From: CAVVZJ01 sp963752755
GTDB taxonomy: Bacteria > Planctomycetota > Planctomycetia > Isosphaerales > Isosphaeraceae
Reading direction: 5' to 3'
NCBI GenBank assembly: GCA_963752755.1
Contig: CAVVZJ010000011.1
Span: 690,202 to 754,201, forward strand
Length of the DNA stretch: 64,000 nucleotides
This document shows positions 39,587 through 50,443 of the stretch, in pieces (within the stretch, counting starts at the first letter, position 1; each line of letters opens with the position of its first letter). The position numbers were made by a program, and so were the translations under genes. The notes below the pieces were generated by a model. It worked only from the letters and a program-made list of their open reading frames with translations, ran no database searches and was not told the DNA's origin.

Positions 39587-41641
39587 TCATTGCGCTAGAT
39601 CAGAGCCCTGATTCGGCTGCGACGCCGGCCAGTTCACGTCGGGCAGCGACTGGCCCGCATCGCGGAGGATGGCCTCACTGGCTTTCTCCGCGATCATGTA
39701 AATCGACGAGACGATGAAGAACCCCGGGATGCTGGGGAAGACCGAAGCATCCACCACCCTCAGGCCAGCGATTCCCTTCACTCGGAAGTCGGAGTCGAGG
39801 ACTGACTCCGTCACGTCATCCTTCGGCCCGATCCGGCAAGTCCCGCAAGCGTGATGGCCCCACGCCTCAGCCTTGACCCAGTCGGCGATCTGCGCGTCGC
39901 TCCGGATCTCCTCTCCCGGCTGGATGAAGTCCTTGACGAGCAGGTGGCTCTTCACGCCCAGCTTCTCGGTGAACTCCTGGACGTACTTCACCCCCTGGAC
40001 TACGGCGCGGAGGTCGTCGTCGTCCACGTCGGTCCCCTCGTTGAAATAGCGGAAGTTAATCTCCGGCCGCTCGGTCGGATCGGTTGAGCGGAGCCGCACA
40101 TATCCACCCTTGTTCTTGGTGTGGGCCTTGAGGATCGCCCAGGTGAACTGGTTGTGCGCGTTTGACAGTGCGTCGGCATAGAAGGGGTAGTATCCCTTGA
40201 ATGTCGCTGGCAGGCCAAAGATGAACAGGTCCGGGTCTTTCAGGTCGGGCGACGACCGCCGGATGATGGCGATGATGGCGCCGTTGGTCGTGTAGAGTCC
40301 CTTCTTCGAATCCTCCCAATCCTTCAAGGCGCGATCCGGCGCCTCTCCCGCCTTCGGCTGGCGGAAGAGGAGGCCATCGAGGGTCGAGAAGTCTTCCGGC
40401 GACTCCGAGATGACGGCCACCTCGTAACGGTCCTGAAGGAACCGGCCCACCGCCGGGCGGTCGAGGACGATTGGGATGCCCATCCGCTCCAGGTCGTCCT
40501 TCGGGCCAATGCCCGAAAGCATCAACAACTGAGGTGTATTAAAGGTGCCGCCGGCAATGATCACCTCGCGGCGCGCTTCGGCCCGAACCTGGGTCCCCGG
40601 AGGGGTTCTCGTGCTATCCGGGGGGGCGGCCCGATAGAGACGAGTACCTTCGAGATACTCGACCCCCACTGCTCGCCCACCGTCCAGCACGATCTTCGTG
40701 GCTAGAGCGCTTGTCTGAACCGTCAGTCGGTCGGGGTGCTCTGCCTGGACCTGCAAGATTCGCTCACGCGAGCCGTTGCGCCGGCCGTCAGCGACAGCCA
40801 GCGGGATGAGATAAGCACCCTCCTGCTGCGGGAGCCGCGGGTAGCGGTTCGGATCGAGGAGTTTCCAGAGGGCCGGGATTTTCGACGCCAGATCCTTCGG
40901 ATCGCCTCCCAGGAGCTGCTGCAGAGTCGAGCCTTGCCCTTCCAGAAACTGCTCAAGATCCTCGAGTTTTTCCTCGAGCGTCTTGGGCTTCAGGTCGAGC
41001 AGGGTCTGGTTTACAGCCCCGATGACCACCTTCAATAGCTCGGTGTCGCCCAGGATCAGTGACGGGTCGGCCATGCTCGTTCCGAGGTAACCCGAGTCGC
41101 CATGTCGCCAGGTCTTCAGATCCGGGTCGACGTGTTTGATGTAGCCGCAGCGCTCGATCCGCTCGAAGTAACCCCGCATGTTGACGGGGTCCCAGGTGCT
41201 GTCACCCGTGTCGTACGTTTGGGCGATCCCCGCGATTTCCTCCCAATCGCTCTCATGCGGGTAAATGGTGATCATCGCGTTGTGCGCCGTGCAGCCCCCG
41301 AGGGTGCCGCAACGGGGGTACAAAACACCGTCCACCGGCTCGTGCGGGCCGGGCTGATCGTCCGGCGGGTAAACACGGTAATACTTGCTGTCCTGCTTCT
41401 GCTGATCGAGGTTCTCATAGTGGCGGACCCAGAAGTCCCAGCGCATGGTCGGGTCCTCGGTCGCCTGGCCATGGAACCCTGGGACCTCGTAGTTCAGGTT
41501 GCGGCCACCGGAATCGTCAGAGCCGGCTTCAATCAGCAGCACCGTGAAACCCGCCGCGGCCAGGTTGGCAGCCACAGGCCCCCCACCGGCTCCGGAACCG
41601 ACGACGATGTAATCAAACGTGGACTGAGTCGCGGTCGCCAT
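39587..41641 (-). CDS. GMC-family flavin oxidoreductase
   Basis: 684 residues, intact. The FAD-binding start is DYIVVGSGAGGGPVAANLAAAGF and RCGTLGGCTAHNAMI (GMC signature 1 region). GGTFNTPQLLMLSGIG is GMC signature 2. The active-site His is in AWGHHACGTCRIGP, followed by GLRVVDASVFPSIPG. The insert at about residues 200-260 (LLDLKPKTLEEKLEDLEQFLEGQ) is helical. No signal peptide is obvious. It lies 150 bp behind the di-haem cytochrome gene, so that protein is a plausible electron acceptor. The alcohol substrate is unknown; lipid-derived or sterol-like alcohols fit the neighbouring lipases. Confidence 0.9.
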   Translation of the reverse strand: MATATQSTFDYIVVGSGAGGGPVAANLAAAGFTVLLIEAGSDDSGGRNLNYEVPGFHGQATEDPTMRWDFWVRHYENLDQQKQDSKYYRVYPPDDQPGPHEPVDGVLYPRCGTLGGCTAHNAMITIYPHESDWEEIAGIAQTYDTGDSTWDPVNMRGYFERIERCGYIKHVDPDLKTWRHGDSGYLGTSMADPSLILGDTELLKVVIGAVNQTLLDLKPKTLEEKLEDLEQFLEGQGSTLQQLLGGDPKDLASKIPALWKLLDPNRYPRLPQQEGAYLIPLAVADGRRNGSRERILQVQAEHPDRLTVQTSALATKIVLDGGRAVGVEYLEGTRLYRAAPPDSTRTPPGTQVRAEARREVIIAGGTFNTPQLLMLSGIGPKDDLERMGIPIVLDRPAVGRFLQDRYEVAVISESPEDFSTLDGLLFRQPKAGEAPDRALKDWEDSKKGLYTTNGAIIAIIRRSSPDLKDPDLFIFGLPATFKGYYPFYADALSNAHNQFTWAILKAHTKNKGGYVRLRSTDPTERPEINFRYFNEGTDVDDDDLRAVVQGVKYVQEFTEKLGVKSHLLVKDFIQPGEEIRSDAQIADWVKAEAWGHHACGTCRIGPKDDVTESVLDSDFRVKGIAGLRVVDASVFPSIPGFFIVSSIYMIAEKASEAILRDAGQSLPDVNWPASQPNQGSDLAQ

Positions 41642-41790
41642 CGATGAACTCTCCTCTCGGAAGCGCAGCCCCCCGGGGATGCCCGACCTTTACCCGATGC
41701 GGAAGCGGATCGAAGCCGCTCGAGGGGCCCGGACATCGAAGGATCGGCCTGCGACGAACGCTCCGCGCAGGCCGGCTCCCCCGGCGGCGG

Positions 41791-44466
41791 TCATAGAGTC
41801 TTGAGGTACTCGATCAGGTCCCGCTTCTCCTGGGTCGAGAGGTCCGAGCCGTAGGTGTGGCCCTTGTTCTCGACCAGGTCCGGGCACTCGCTCAGCTTGA
41901 GCAGCTCCTCGGCGAGCTTACGAGGCTGGTCCCTGTATTTCAGGAACGAGGCGAGAGCGTACGGCAGCTTGTCGGCTCGCAGGTTCATGAAGAGGTTAAT
42001 CGGTGTCCCCTTGGGGATCTTTAATTCGGCCTCGAGCAGGGTGCTCAGCTCGGCCGCCTTCTTCTCGAATGCCGCCTCGAACTTCGGCTTGAGCTCGGCG
42101 ACCAGCTCCTGAAGCCTCGGCTTGCCCTGGAGTTTCTGGGCAATGGCAGCCTCGACCTGCTCCTTGACCTTCTCGACCACCTCCATCTTGATCCGCTTGA
42201 GGTTCTCGGCGCTGTAAAGCTGCTCCAACTCGGGACGGAGCCGCTGAGTCAGATCTTCGGCGAAGATCAGCAGTGAGGGTTTGAGCTCGTCGGGAACATC
42301 CGCCGCTTGGACGACCTCGACGATGATCGCGCTGAGGAGTTCCGAGGCCCGCTGCCGCGCCAGGTCGTGCAGCATGCCCGCAACCTTCGCCTTGACCCCG
42401 GGAAGGTCCGCCAGCAGGCTGCTGTCGGCCGACGTTACCTTCACGAACACGGGCCGCTTGTCCGGGTTGAGGAGCTGATCCATGGCATCCTCGAACAGCT
42501 CAAGCCGGCCCTCCACGGTGATCGCCTGCTCATCGATCATGCCATTTTGATCCAGAGGCTGCTTGCCCACCGCGTTGTTGTGCAGGTACGGGGCGGAGGT
42601 CCACAGGCTGTTCAACGACGCCGTACGATAGTACCCGCGGCCGCCACCCGGAGCGACGAACTCGGTCACGAGCGGGGAGTCGCCGTAGATCTTCGGCTGA
42701 AGCCTGTTCAATGGGTTCTCGAACCTCACATAGCGAATCGCCGGCAGGGCCTTGTAATCCTCCGAGGAGAAGTCTGCCCAGATGTCGCCGTCGATGGCGT
42801 TCGTCGCCAGAGCCCGCGCAGCATTGATCCCGAAGCCAGGCGAGTTGAAAGGGTAGCGCACATCGTCGGAGAGCGTGTTACCGGCCAGGAAACTCTCTGA
42901 GCCGACCAGGTTGCGGAAGAACTTCTTGCGATCCTCTTCCGACGTGAGCGGATAGAACGGCTGTTTGTTCGAGTGGCACCGAGCACACGTCTCGGCGAAG
43001 ACCATCGCCCCTCGCTGGAGTTGCTTTTTGTCCTTGCTGATGTATTTTGGGTTGCCATCCTCATCCTCGATGGACGCCAGGTCGTACGGCGTATAGGAGG
43101 CGAGATAGCTTGCCAGGAACGGAAGTCGACGTTCGGTTTCGGCCCACGCCTCACCCAGTTCCGGATACTTCTCCCGGAGGGCACGCCAGCGCTCAGCGGG
43201 AATCTCTCCCTTGACCTCGCGGATCGAAAAGGGCTTCTGCGTGGTGCCGGTCGCCGGGTTGTAGAGACGGTCGATCCAGTAGTCCCCCTCTGATCCGATG
43301 TTGATCGGGACCCGAAGCAACGCCCCGGCCAGACCGATCGAGTCGGCACCATCCTTGAGGATATGCTTCGCAATCACCTTCACGCCCTCGGGCGTCGTCT
43401 CGGCGAAATCGGCGCGTGCGCCGATGTAGAAGATCTGGTTGATCGTGTTCGGGTTGTTAATGAAGTCGTACGAGAATCGCGAGGTTTCCGAAGTTCCGGG
43501 CTGTTGCGTGTGGCCGTACTGGTAGAGGAAGCTGTCCTCCTGCAGTCCCTCCGTCTCGTATGGGTCCTTGGCGAAGTCCTTTTTGGGGTTCGCATCGCCA
43601 CCGATGACCCGACCCTTGCCGAAAAACAGGTCACCCTCGCGGAAATACTGGTTGCCGATGTTTGCCGCCAGGTTCTCCCATCGGGGGCTCGACGGGTCTT
43701 TCGGCGGCTTCAGAGGGTCGAAGGCGATGTGGCACAATGCGCATGTGATGCCCACGAGATAGGGCGGTTCGACCTCGCCTGGCTTCTCGAAGTACCGGCG
43801 TACGTTCGCTTCCGGGTCCGTCAGCCACTCCCGCTCTTTCTCCGACGTAAAGGCTGGGTTCTTGAACTTGCGAAGACCGATGACTCCTGTCGGTTCGCCA
43901 TACCACTTCGGATCGTTCGGATACGCGCCCTTGACCGGGTCGCCCTGCCACTCGTCTAGCCAGAATCCGTACTTGTCCTTCTTGCCGCCTACGAAGTTCG
44001 GCTCGTTGATCACTCCCAGTTCTTGGAATCGTTCGGCGCGGTGGCGAGAGTCGAGCACCCGGTAGAAATCGACCGATATGCCGAGTGAGCCGCCAAACTT
44101 CACCAGCAGGCGGTAAAACTTCTGGTTGCCGTAGGTTGACATGATCCAGGTGTCACGCCCGAGCTTTTGATCGTCGGTCCATTTGTACCAGAGGCCATTC
44201 GGACCGTAGTACTTGTAGCTATCGGGCAACTTCGACCTGTCAGAATCACCGTACTGGGATCCACCGTAACCTCCCCCCTCACGCCCTGAGTCGCCCCCTC
44301 CGGAGGGCTTCGAATTCTCCTTCTCAGACCCGGCCGCTCCATTGACCGACGGGGGCGTGTCCTGGGCTGAGGCTTGGCGTTCCGGGTGAGACGAGGCGAG
44401 CCCCACGAGCAAGGCGGCGAAGCCTAATGGGGCCAAAGACGACAGTGACCAGAGCAAGACTTTCAT
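41791..44466 (-). CDS. large exported di-haem cytochrome c
   Basis: 891 residues, intact. ATG 44466 gives MKVLLWSLSSLAPLGFAALLVGLASSH and a cleavage site near ASA-QD. A Gly/Ser-rich linker follows. Two haem-binding motifs are visible: CALCH (C242, C245, H246) and CARCH (C494, C497, H498). The region around the second resembles cytochrome subunits that end in HNN (APYLHNNAVG). The C-terminal 250 residues are charged and helical (KEQVEAAIAQKLQGKPRLQELVAELKPKFEAAFEKKAAEL), unusual for a cytochrome, and finish with STQEKRDLIEYLKTL, a typical cytochrome c tail. First gene of the cluster; it probably accepts electrons from the GMC enzyme. Confidence 0.88.
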   Translation of the reverse strand: MKVLLWSLSSLAPLGFAALLVGLASSHPERQASAQDTPPSVNGAAGSEKENSKPSGGGDSGREGGGYGGSQYGDSDRSKLPDSYKYYGPNGLWYKWTDDQKLGRDTWIMSTYGNQKFYRLLVKFGGSLGISVDFYRVLDSRHRAERFQELGVINEPNFVGGKKDKYGFWLDEWQGDPVKGAYPNDPKWYGEPTGVIGLRKFKNPAFTSEKEREWLTDPEANVRRYFEKPGEVEPPYLVGITCALCHIAFDPLKPPKDPSSPRWENLAANIGNQYFREGDLFFGKGRVIGGDANPKKDFAKDPYETEGLQEDSFLYQYGHTQQPGTSETSRFSYDFINNPNTINQIFYIGARADFAETTPEGVKVIAKHILKDGADSIGLAGALLRVPINIGSEGDYWIDRLYNPATGTTQKPFSIREVKGEIPAERWRALREKYPELGEAWAETERRLPFLASYLASYTPYDLASIEDEDGNPKYISKDKKQLQRGAMVFAETCARCHSNKQPFYPLTSEEDRKKFFRNLVGSESFLAGNTLSDDVRYPFNSPGFGINAARALATNAIDGDIWADFSSEDYKALPAIRYVRFENPLNRLQPKIYGDSPLVTEFVAPGGGRGYYRTASLNSLWTSAPYLHNNAVGKQPLDQNGMIDEQAITVEGRLELFEDAMDQLLNPDKRPVFVKVTSADSSLLADLPGVKAKVAGMLHDLARQRASELLSAIIVEVVQAADVPDELKPSLLIFAEDLTQRLRPELEQLYSAENLKRIKMEVVEKVKEQVEAAIAQKLQGKPRLQELVAELKPKFEAAFEKKAAELSTLLEAELKIPKGTPINLFMNLRADKLPYALASFLKYRDQPRKLAEELLKLSECPDLVENKGHTYGSDLSTQEKRDLIEYLKTL

Positions 44467-45077
44467 GCGAAATCCCTCGAATAATCGGTGGTCCAAGCGA
44501 TCTCTCGTCCATCAAACAAAGGGACGGCGCAGAGCAAGATACCGACGCCGCAACCGGGCGCCTTGACAGTTACGAAAGGTACCCCCCAACCTTTCGGAGG
44601 CGTTGGCCCCCTTTCAGGAGCTACCCAGCACCTCAATTTCGATCTCATCATATTCGACGCTGGAGTCAAGCGCAAAATTAAGAGAAACGAGATTTTTAAA
44701 AAGTGATAAAAATTGACAACTTTCTCATATTTTTCAGAAATTGCCTGGAAATGCTCCTCGGGTCGGGACTAACTCCAGATGGCGGAGGCGGTAACGCGGC
44801 CTTGAGGGGCCATTGCTATGTCTTCTGGGCCTGGTCATGAGGCTGCCCGTCGGTTCCGTTGCGATCAATGGGTCGTGTCTGGCTCTAAATCGGAGCGCTC
44901 GCCATTCGCGGGGAAGCCCAATCACGGCCGTCGGCCAGCGGATCTTGCCCTGACCGCGCCGGGCCTGCATTTGAGGAGACCCGAGGAGCCCGTCCACGTC
45001 TCCGACCGGAGACTTGACCGATTCCGTCCATGTTCCTTAGTCTGGAATTGAGACGTACACGACTGTCCGGAGATCCG
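44467..45077. other. divergent intergenic region
   Basis: About 610 bp between the leftward cytochrome cluster and the rightward metal-efflux cluster. It holds a hairpin CGAAAGGT/ACCTTTCG at 44573-44596 and an AT-rich tract at about 44670-44740 that stands out from the surrounding GC-rich DNA. Both promoters must be here, but no convincing -35/-10 pair was assigned. Confidence 0.5.
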
Positions 45078-45434
45078 ATGCCCCGTCCCGTCACCCTCCT
45101 TTGCCTGATCGCCGCGCTGACCGGCCCGCTGCTTCAGGAGGCCGAGGCCGCGGGCGACTTCGCGCGCTGGATGAGCGGCGCCCTCGACGACCGAGCGGGC
45201 CTCGAACCGATCGACGGCGGCGTCGGCGATGAGCCCTACGTCGCCTCGAACCCGCGGATCGGCCTGGACGCGGACGCCGCGACTGCACCGGCCCCCAACC
45301 CTCCGGTCCCCATCCTTGAACCCCTCGTCCCCCGGACCCTCGAAGTTGCGGGTCCCGAGCCTCGAGACACCGGGTTCGTCGTGCGCGTCGGTGGCCCTCG
45401 ACGGCACGCCTGGCTCCAGCTCTTCCAGTTCTAA
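45078..45434 (+). CDS. small exported protein ahead of the efflux operon
   Basis: 118 residues starting MPRPVTLLCLIAALTGPLLQ with a signal peptide cleaved near AEA-AG. The mature part is acidic and Pro-rich, without Cys or His clusters. Position immediately before the adaptor gene suggests co-transcription. Family not recognised. Confidence 0.5.
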   Translation: MPRPVTLLCLIAALTGPLLQEAEAAGDFARWMSGALDDRAGLEPIDGGVGDEPYVASNPRIGLDADAATAPAPNPPVPILEPLVPRTLEVAGPEPRDTGFVVRVGGPRRHAWLQLFQF

Positions 45435-45582
45435 TCTCGCCCGCGGATCGCGGCGGAACGCCCCGCTGCCTCGTCCTGCCGGGCGTTCGGTCCCTCCTGC
45501 GCCGCGCGGTCGCCCACTCCAGGGACCGCCGGTCTCCCCGCATGGCTGATCCCTGGGCGTTGACAGAACCGGGAGCATTTTT

Positions 45583-46885
45583 ATGAAAAATATTTTACAT
45601 TTTGTGGTGTTCGTGCTGCTGGCAATCGGGCTCGGCGGCCTGGGGGTCGCGCTGGCCCGACCCGCCTGGCTGCCGCCCTGGGCACGGCTCGACCCCGGCC
45701 CGCTCCTCGAACGGCTCCGCTCCGTGACCGCCGGGCTGGCGGAATCCGAAGATGGGGAGGACGACGATGGTCGAGCGCGTGACGAATCCGACGGTGACGA
45801 GGACCCCTGGCGATTGATCCGCCTCGTATCGCCGGAGGTGGCCCGTCGCTTCGGGGTCGAGACCGTCCCGGTCTTCCCCCAGCGGATCGCCCACCACCTG
45901 ACAGCCAACGCCGAAACCGCCTACGACGCCGAGCGCTCTGCCGAGGTTATCCCGCGCGTGGCCGGGCGTGCTCCGCGAGGTCCGGGCCCGTCTCGGACAG
46001 GTCGTGAAGAAAGGGGAGAGTCCTGGCGGTCGTGGACTCGGCCGAGGTCGGCGCGGCCAAGGCCCAGTACCTCACAGCCCGTTCAGCCCTGGAGCTGGCC
46101 CGGGCCACCTACGAGCGGACGGTCGCGCTGACCCGGGCCAGGGCCGCCCCCGGCAAGGCCGAGCTCGAGGCCCAGGCCGCCCGCGACCAGGCCCGCGCCC
46201 GCCTCCTGACCGCCGAGCAAGCGCTCCGCAACTTCGGCTTCGACGACGCCGACCTCGCCGGGATCGCCGAGCGGGAGGACACCGGCAACCGGCTGGAGTC
46301 TGGTCGCCCCGATCGACGGCACGATCATCACCTGGGACGCCACCCTCGGCGAGGCCGTCGAGCCGACGACGATTCTCTTCGCCCTGGCCGACACGACCCA
46401 CATGTGGCTCTGGATCGACGTCTACGAGTCCGACATCACCCGGGTCGCCGTCGGCCAGACCGCCGAGTTCGTCATCTCGGGCACCGCGGAACCCGTCTTC
46501 GAGGGGCCGATCACCTGGATGGGCACCGAGGTCAACCCGCTGACCCGGACCACCCGGGTCCGCGCCGAGCTGGCCAATCCCGACGGCCGGCTCCGCGCCA
46601 ACCAGTTCGGCACGGCACGGATCCAGGTCGAGCCGGAGCACGACACGCTGGTGATCCCTCGGGCGGTCCTTGCAGGAGGACGGCCCGACCCGGTTCGTCT
46701 TCGTGCCGCTGGACGACGGCCGCTCCTTCCGACCGCAGAAGGTCGAGGTCCGGCCCACCGACCGGGATGACATCGTCGAGGTGCTCCAGGGCCTGAATCC
46801 GGCCGATCGGGTCGTCACCACGCGCTCGTACATGCTCAAGGGCGAGATGTTCCGCGACCGCCTCGGCGCGGCCGACAACGATTGA
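45583..46885 (+). CDS. RND efflux periplasmic adaptor (CusB/CzcB-like), frame broken several times
   Basis: The N-terminal membrane anchor MKNILHFVVFVLLAIGLGGLGVAL is followed by a weakly conserved acidic linker. The adaptor proper starts at VETVPVFPQRIAHHLTANAETAYDAERSAEVIPRVAG. The lipoyl/hairpin part (VLREVRARLGQVVKKGE, VVDSAEVGAAKAQYLTARSALELARATYERTV) and beta-barrel part (VAPIDGTIITWDATLGEAVEPTTILFALADTTHMWLWIDVYESDI) follow, then PQKVEVRPTDRDDIVEVLQGLNPADRVVTTRSYMLKGE. Frame changes lie near 45965, 46025, 46305 and 46670. Membrane fusion proteins of this type join an HME-RND pump to an outer membrane channel. The pump gene starts 29 bp downstream. Confidence 0.82.
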
Positions 46886-46914
46886 CGCGACCGCCGGGCG
46901 CCAGGGGAAACGCG

Positions 46915-49900
46915 ATGCTCAACGCCCTGATCGAATTCAGCCTCAGGAACCGGTTCGTCGTGCTGCTGCTGGCGGCCATCCTGGTCGTCCTCGGTGTGCA
47001 CGCCGCGCAGATCCTGCCGCTGGACGCCTTCCCCGACACGACGCCGGTGCAGGTGCAGATCAACACCGTCGCCCCGTCCCTGCCGCCCGAGCAGGTCGAG
47101 CAGCTCATCACCTTCCCGATCGAGTATTCGCTGGGCGGACTTGGCGGGCCTGGAGGAGGTCCGCTCGGTCTCGAAGTTCGGGCTCTCGCAGGTCGTCGCG
47201 ATCTTCACCGACGACACCGACGTCTATTTCGCCCGCCAGCAGATCAACGAGCGGCTCGCCGAGGTCCAGCTGGCCCGCAGGGAATCGCCCGGCCCACGAT
47301 GGGGCCGGTGGCGACCGGCCTCGGGCGAGGTCTATCACTACCTGATCACCAGCCAGGTTTACGACCTGACCGAGCTGCGGACCTTGCAGGACTGGGTGAT
47401 CCGCCCCCGACTGCGGCGGGTGCCGGGGGTGGCCGAGATCAACTCCTGGGGCGGCTTCGAGAAGCAGTACGAGGTCCGCGCCGACCCCGCGAAGCTGGCC
47501 AAGTACGGCCTGACCTTCGACGACCTGGCCGGCGCCCTGCGGGAGAACAACGAGGACTTCGGCGGCGGCTACGTCGCCGGCGCCGGCGAGGCGGTCCTGG
47601 TCCAGGGGATCAGCCGGCCGCACACCGTCGATCAGATCGGCGAGATCACGATCGAGGCCCATGAAGGCGTGCCGATCAAGGTGCGCGACGTGGCCGAGGT
47701 TGCCGTCGGCCACGTCATCCGTCGGGGCGGCGTCACCGCCAACGGCCGGGGCGAGGCGGTGCTCGGCCTCGGCTTCATGCGGATGGGCGAGAACTCCCGC
47801 GAGGTCACCCGCGCCCTCGACGCCGCCCTCCGCGACATCCGCAAGGCCCTGCCCGACGGCGTCCGGATCGACGTCACTTACGAACGGACCGAGCTCGTGG
47901 ACCAGGTGCTCCAGACCGTCGAGCGGAACCTCGTCGAAGGGGCGATCCTCGTCATCGCCGTGCTCTTCGCGTTCCTGGGCAACCTCCGCGCCGGCCTGAT
48001 CGTGGCCGCGGCCATCCCGCTGTCGATGCTCTTCGCCGTCACGATGATGCAGAAGGTCGGCATCGCCGGCAGCCTGATGAGCCTTGGCGCCATCGACTTC
48101 GGCCTGATCGTCGATAGCTCGGTCGTCATGGTCGAGAACTGCGTCCGTCGCCTCGCCCACGACCGTTCCGGCCGCGGCAAGCTGGCGATCATCCGCGACG
48201 CGGCGCTGGAGGTCCGCAAGCCGACGATGTTCGGCGAACTGATCATCATGATCGTCTATCTGCCGATCCTCACTCTCCAGGGGGTCGAGGGAAAGCTGTT
48301 CCGGCCGATGGCCCTGACGGTCATCTTCGCTCTGGCCGCGTCGATGATCCTGTCCTTGACCTTGATGCCGGTCCTGGCCTCGCTCGGCCTGCCCCGGACG
48401 CTACGTGAGAAGGAGACCCTCGTCGACCGGCTGGCCCACCGGCTCTTTGGGCCGTTCCTGCACCTGGGGCTGCGGTTTCCGCGCTCGACTCTGGTCCTCA
48501 TCGCCGCGATCACGGTGGCCACGACGATCCTCGGCCTGGGGCTCGGCTCGGAGTTCGTCCCCAAGCTGGGCGAGGGAACGATCGTCATCAACACCGTGCG
48601 GCTGGCCGGCGTGAGCCTGGAGGAGTCGCTGTCGGCCGGCACGCGGGTCGAGCGGATGCTCCTGGAGGAGTTCCCCGACGAGATCGACGCCATCTGGAGC
48701 CGGACCGGCACGGCCGAGGTCGCCACCGACCCGATGGGCCTGGAGATGACCGACGTCTTCATCAGCCTCAAGCCGCGCTCCCGCTGGAAGCGCGCGCAGA
48801 CGCAGGAGGAACTGATGGAGGCGATGTCGGAAGTCACCGAGACCTTGCCCGGCATGCGGGCCGTTTACGGCCAGCCGATCGAGGAGCGGATCAACGAGAT
48901 GGTCGCCGGCATCAAGGCCGACCTGGGCATCAAGCTCTTCGGCCCCGACCTGGATCTGCTCCGCCGCAAGGCCGGCGAGCTCGTCGCGGTCGTCTCCCGA
49001 ATCCCGGGCGCTGCCGACGTGGGGGCCGAGCAGTTGACCGGGCAGCCGGTCCTCCGGGTGGAGATCGACCGCCAGGCCCTCTCCCGCTACGGCGTGTCCT
49101 CGCGCCAGGTCCTCGAATCGATCGAGGCGGCCGGCGGCCTGGTCGTCGGCGAGGTGCTGGAACCGGGTCGGCGGTTCCCGCTGGCCGTCCGCCTGCCGCA
49201 GTCGTACCGCGACGACCCGAGGGCGATCGGCCGCATCCTGATTCCAACGGCGACCGGCGCCCGTCTGCCGCTGACATTGCTGGCCCACCTGATCCGCGAG
49301 GAGGGCCCGGCGACGATCAACCGCGAGTGGGGCGAGCGCCGGATCGTGGTCCAGGCCAACGTCCGGGGCCGCGACCTCGGCTCGTTCGTCGCGGAGGCCC
49401 AGCGTCGGGTCGGTCGCGAGCGTCACCCTGCCGACCGGCTACCACATCGAGTGGGGCGGGCAGTTCGAGAACCTGATCCGAGCCGAACGGCGGCTGATGC
49501 TCGTCGTGCCGCTGGCCCTGGCCCTGATCCTGAGCTTGCTCTACCTGACTTTCCACTCGTTCCGGGATGCCTTGATGATCTTCAGCGGCGTCCTCTTCGC
49601 GCGGGCCGGCGGCGTGGTCGGCCTGTACGTGATGGGTTTGCCGTTCACGATCTCGGCGGGTGTCGGCTTCGTGGCCCTGGCCGGCGCTTCGATGCTGGAG
49701 GGCCTCGTCCTGGTCAGCGCGATCCGCGACCGGATGGCCCACGGCCTGCCGAAGCGCGAGGCGATCGAGTCGGCCCGGCTGGCCCGATTGCGACCCGTCC
49801 TGATGACCGGCACGGTGGCGGCCCTGGGGTTCGTGCCGATGATGCTCTCGACCGGCATCGGCGCCGAGGTCCAGCGACCCCTGGCGACCGTCGTCGTCTT

Positions 49901-50090
49901 CGGCATGGCCTGCGACACTTTCCTGACCATGCTCGGCCTGCCGGTCCTCTACCTGCTCTTCGGCAAAGGGCCCCCGGTCGGGGACGGCCTGGAGAACCAC
50001 GGGCAAGCCGACGACGTCCCAGCGTCCTCCGGTCTCCGTCCGGCCGACCTGATCGGGGTGGGCCGGTCCGAGCGGGGAGGACCGTCGTGA
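46915..50090 (+). CDS. heavy-metal RND transporter (CusA/CzcA-like), frame broken
   Basis: About 1060 residues when joined. The start MLNALIEFSLRNRFVVLLLAAILVVLGVHA is the first membrane helix. FPDTTPVQVQINT follows. The proton-relay signature in helix 4 is AIDFGLIVDSSVVMVENCVRR, with the D/D/E pattern of heavy-metal efflux pumps. The C-terminal half has LALALILSLLYLTFHSFRDALMIFSG and ARLARLRPVLMTGTVAALGFVPM. Frame changes occur near 47135, around 47290-47330 (compensating), and near 49415. The metal is not predictable; monovalent (Cu/Ag) and divalent (Zn/Co/Cd) pumps share this motif. No separate outer-membrane channel gene is adjacent. Confidence 0.88.
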
Positions 50091-50443
50091 CCCGCCCCCC
50101 GCGCCCGTTGCCGACTCCGGGCGAGCGACCGAGAATCCCGGGGTCTTCCCGGCGGTTCCGGAGGAAAGGAGGGAGGTTTACGAGATCCGCGGCAAGGTCT
50201 GCCAGGGGAAGTTCCGCGAGGCCGAGGGCACGCCCACCGGCGAGCTCGTCGCCGTCGAGTGACGGTCTCCTTCGCGATCGCCGGGCGACGCTCCCTTCAA
50301 GGCGGCACGACCACAGACGAACCGACCCTCCGGCGATCCCGGATTTGGAGGATCTCCGTTACATCTCATGTCCCCCGGCAAAGCCCCGCGCGAGCTTTCT
50401 GGGCCTCGCGCTTTGAGGCCGAGCCAATCCGCGCCGGTATCGC
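50091..50443. other. no confident gene downstream of the pump
   Basis: A short frame ending at 50262 reads EVYEIRGKVCQGKFREAEGTPTGELVAVE and may be the tail of a small lost gene following the pump. Nothing else is recognisable. Confidence 0.3.

Noticed and set aside
44573..44596. Hairpin CGAAAGGT/ACCTTTCG as a terminator
   Set aside because: No T-tract on either strand and it lies upstream of both divergent operons, so it is kept only as a structural note.
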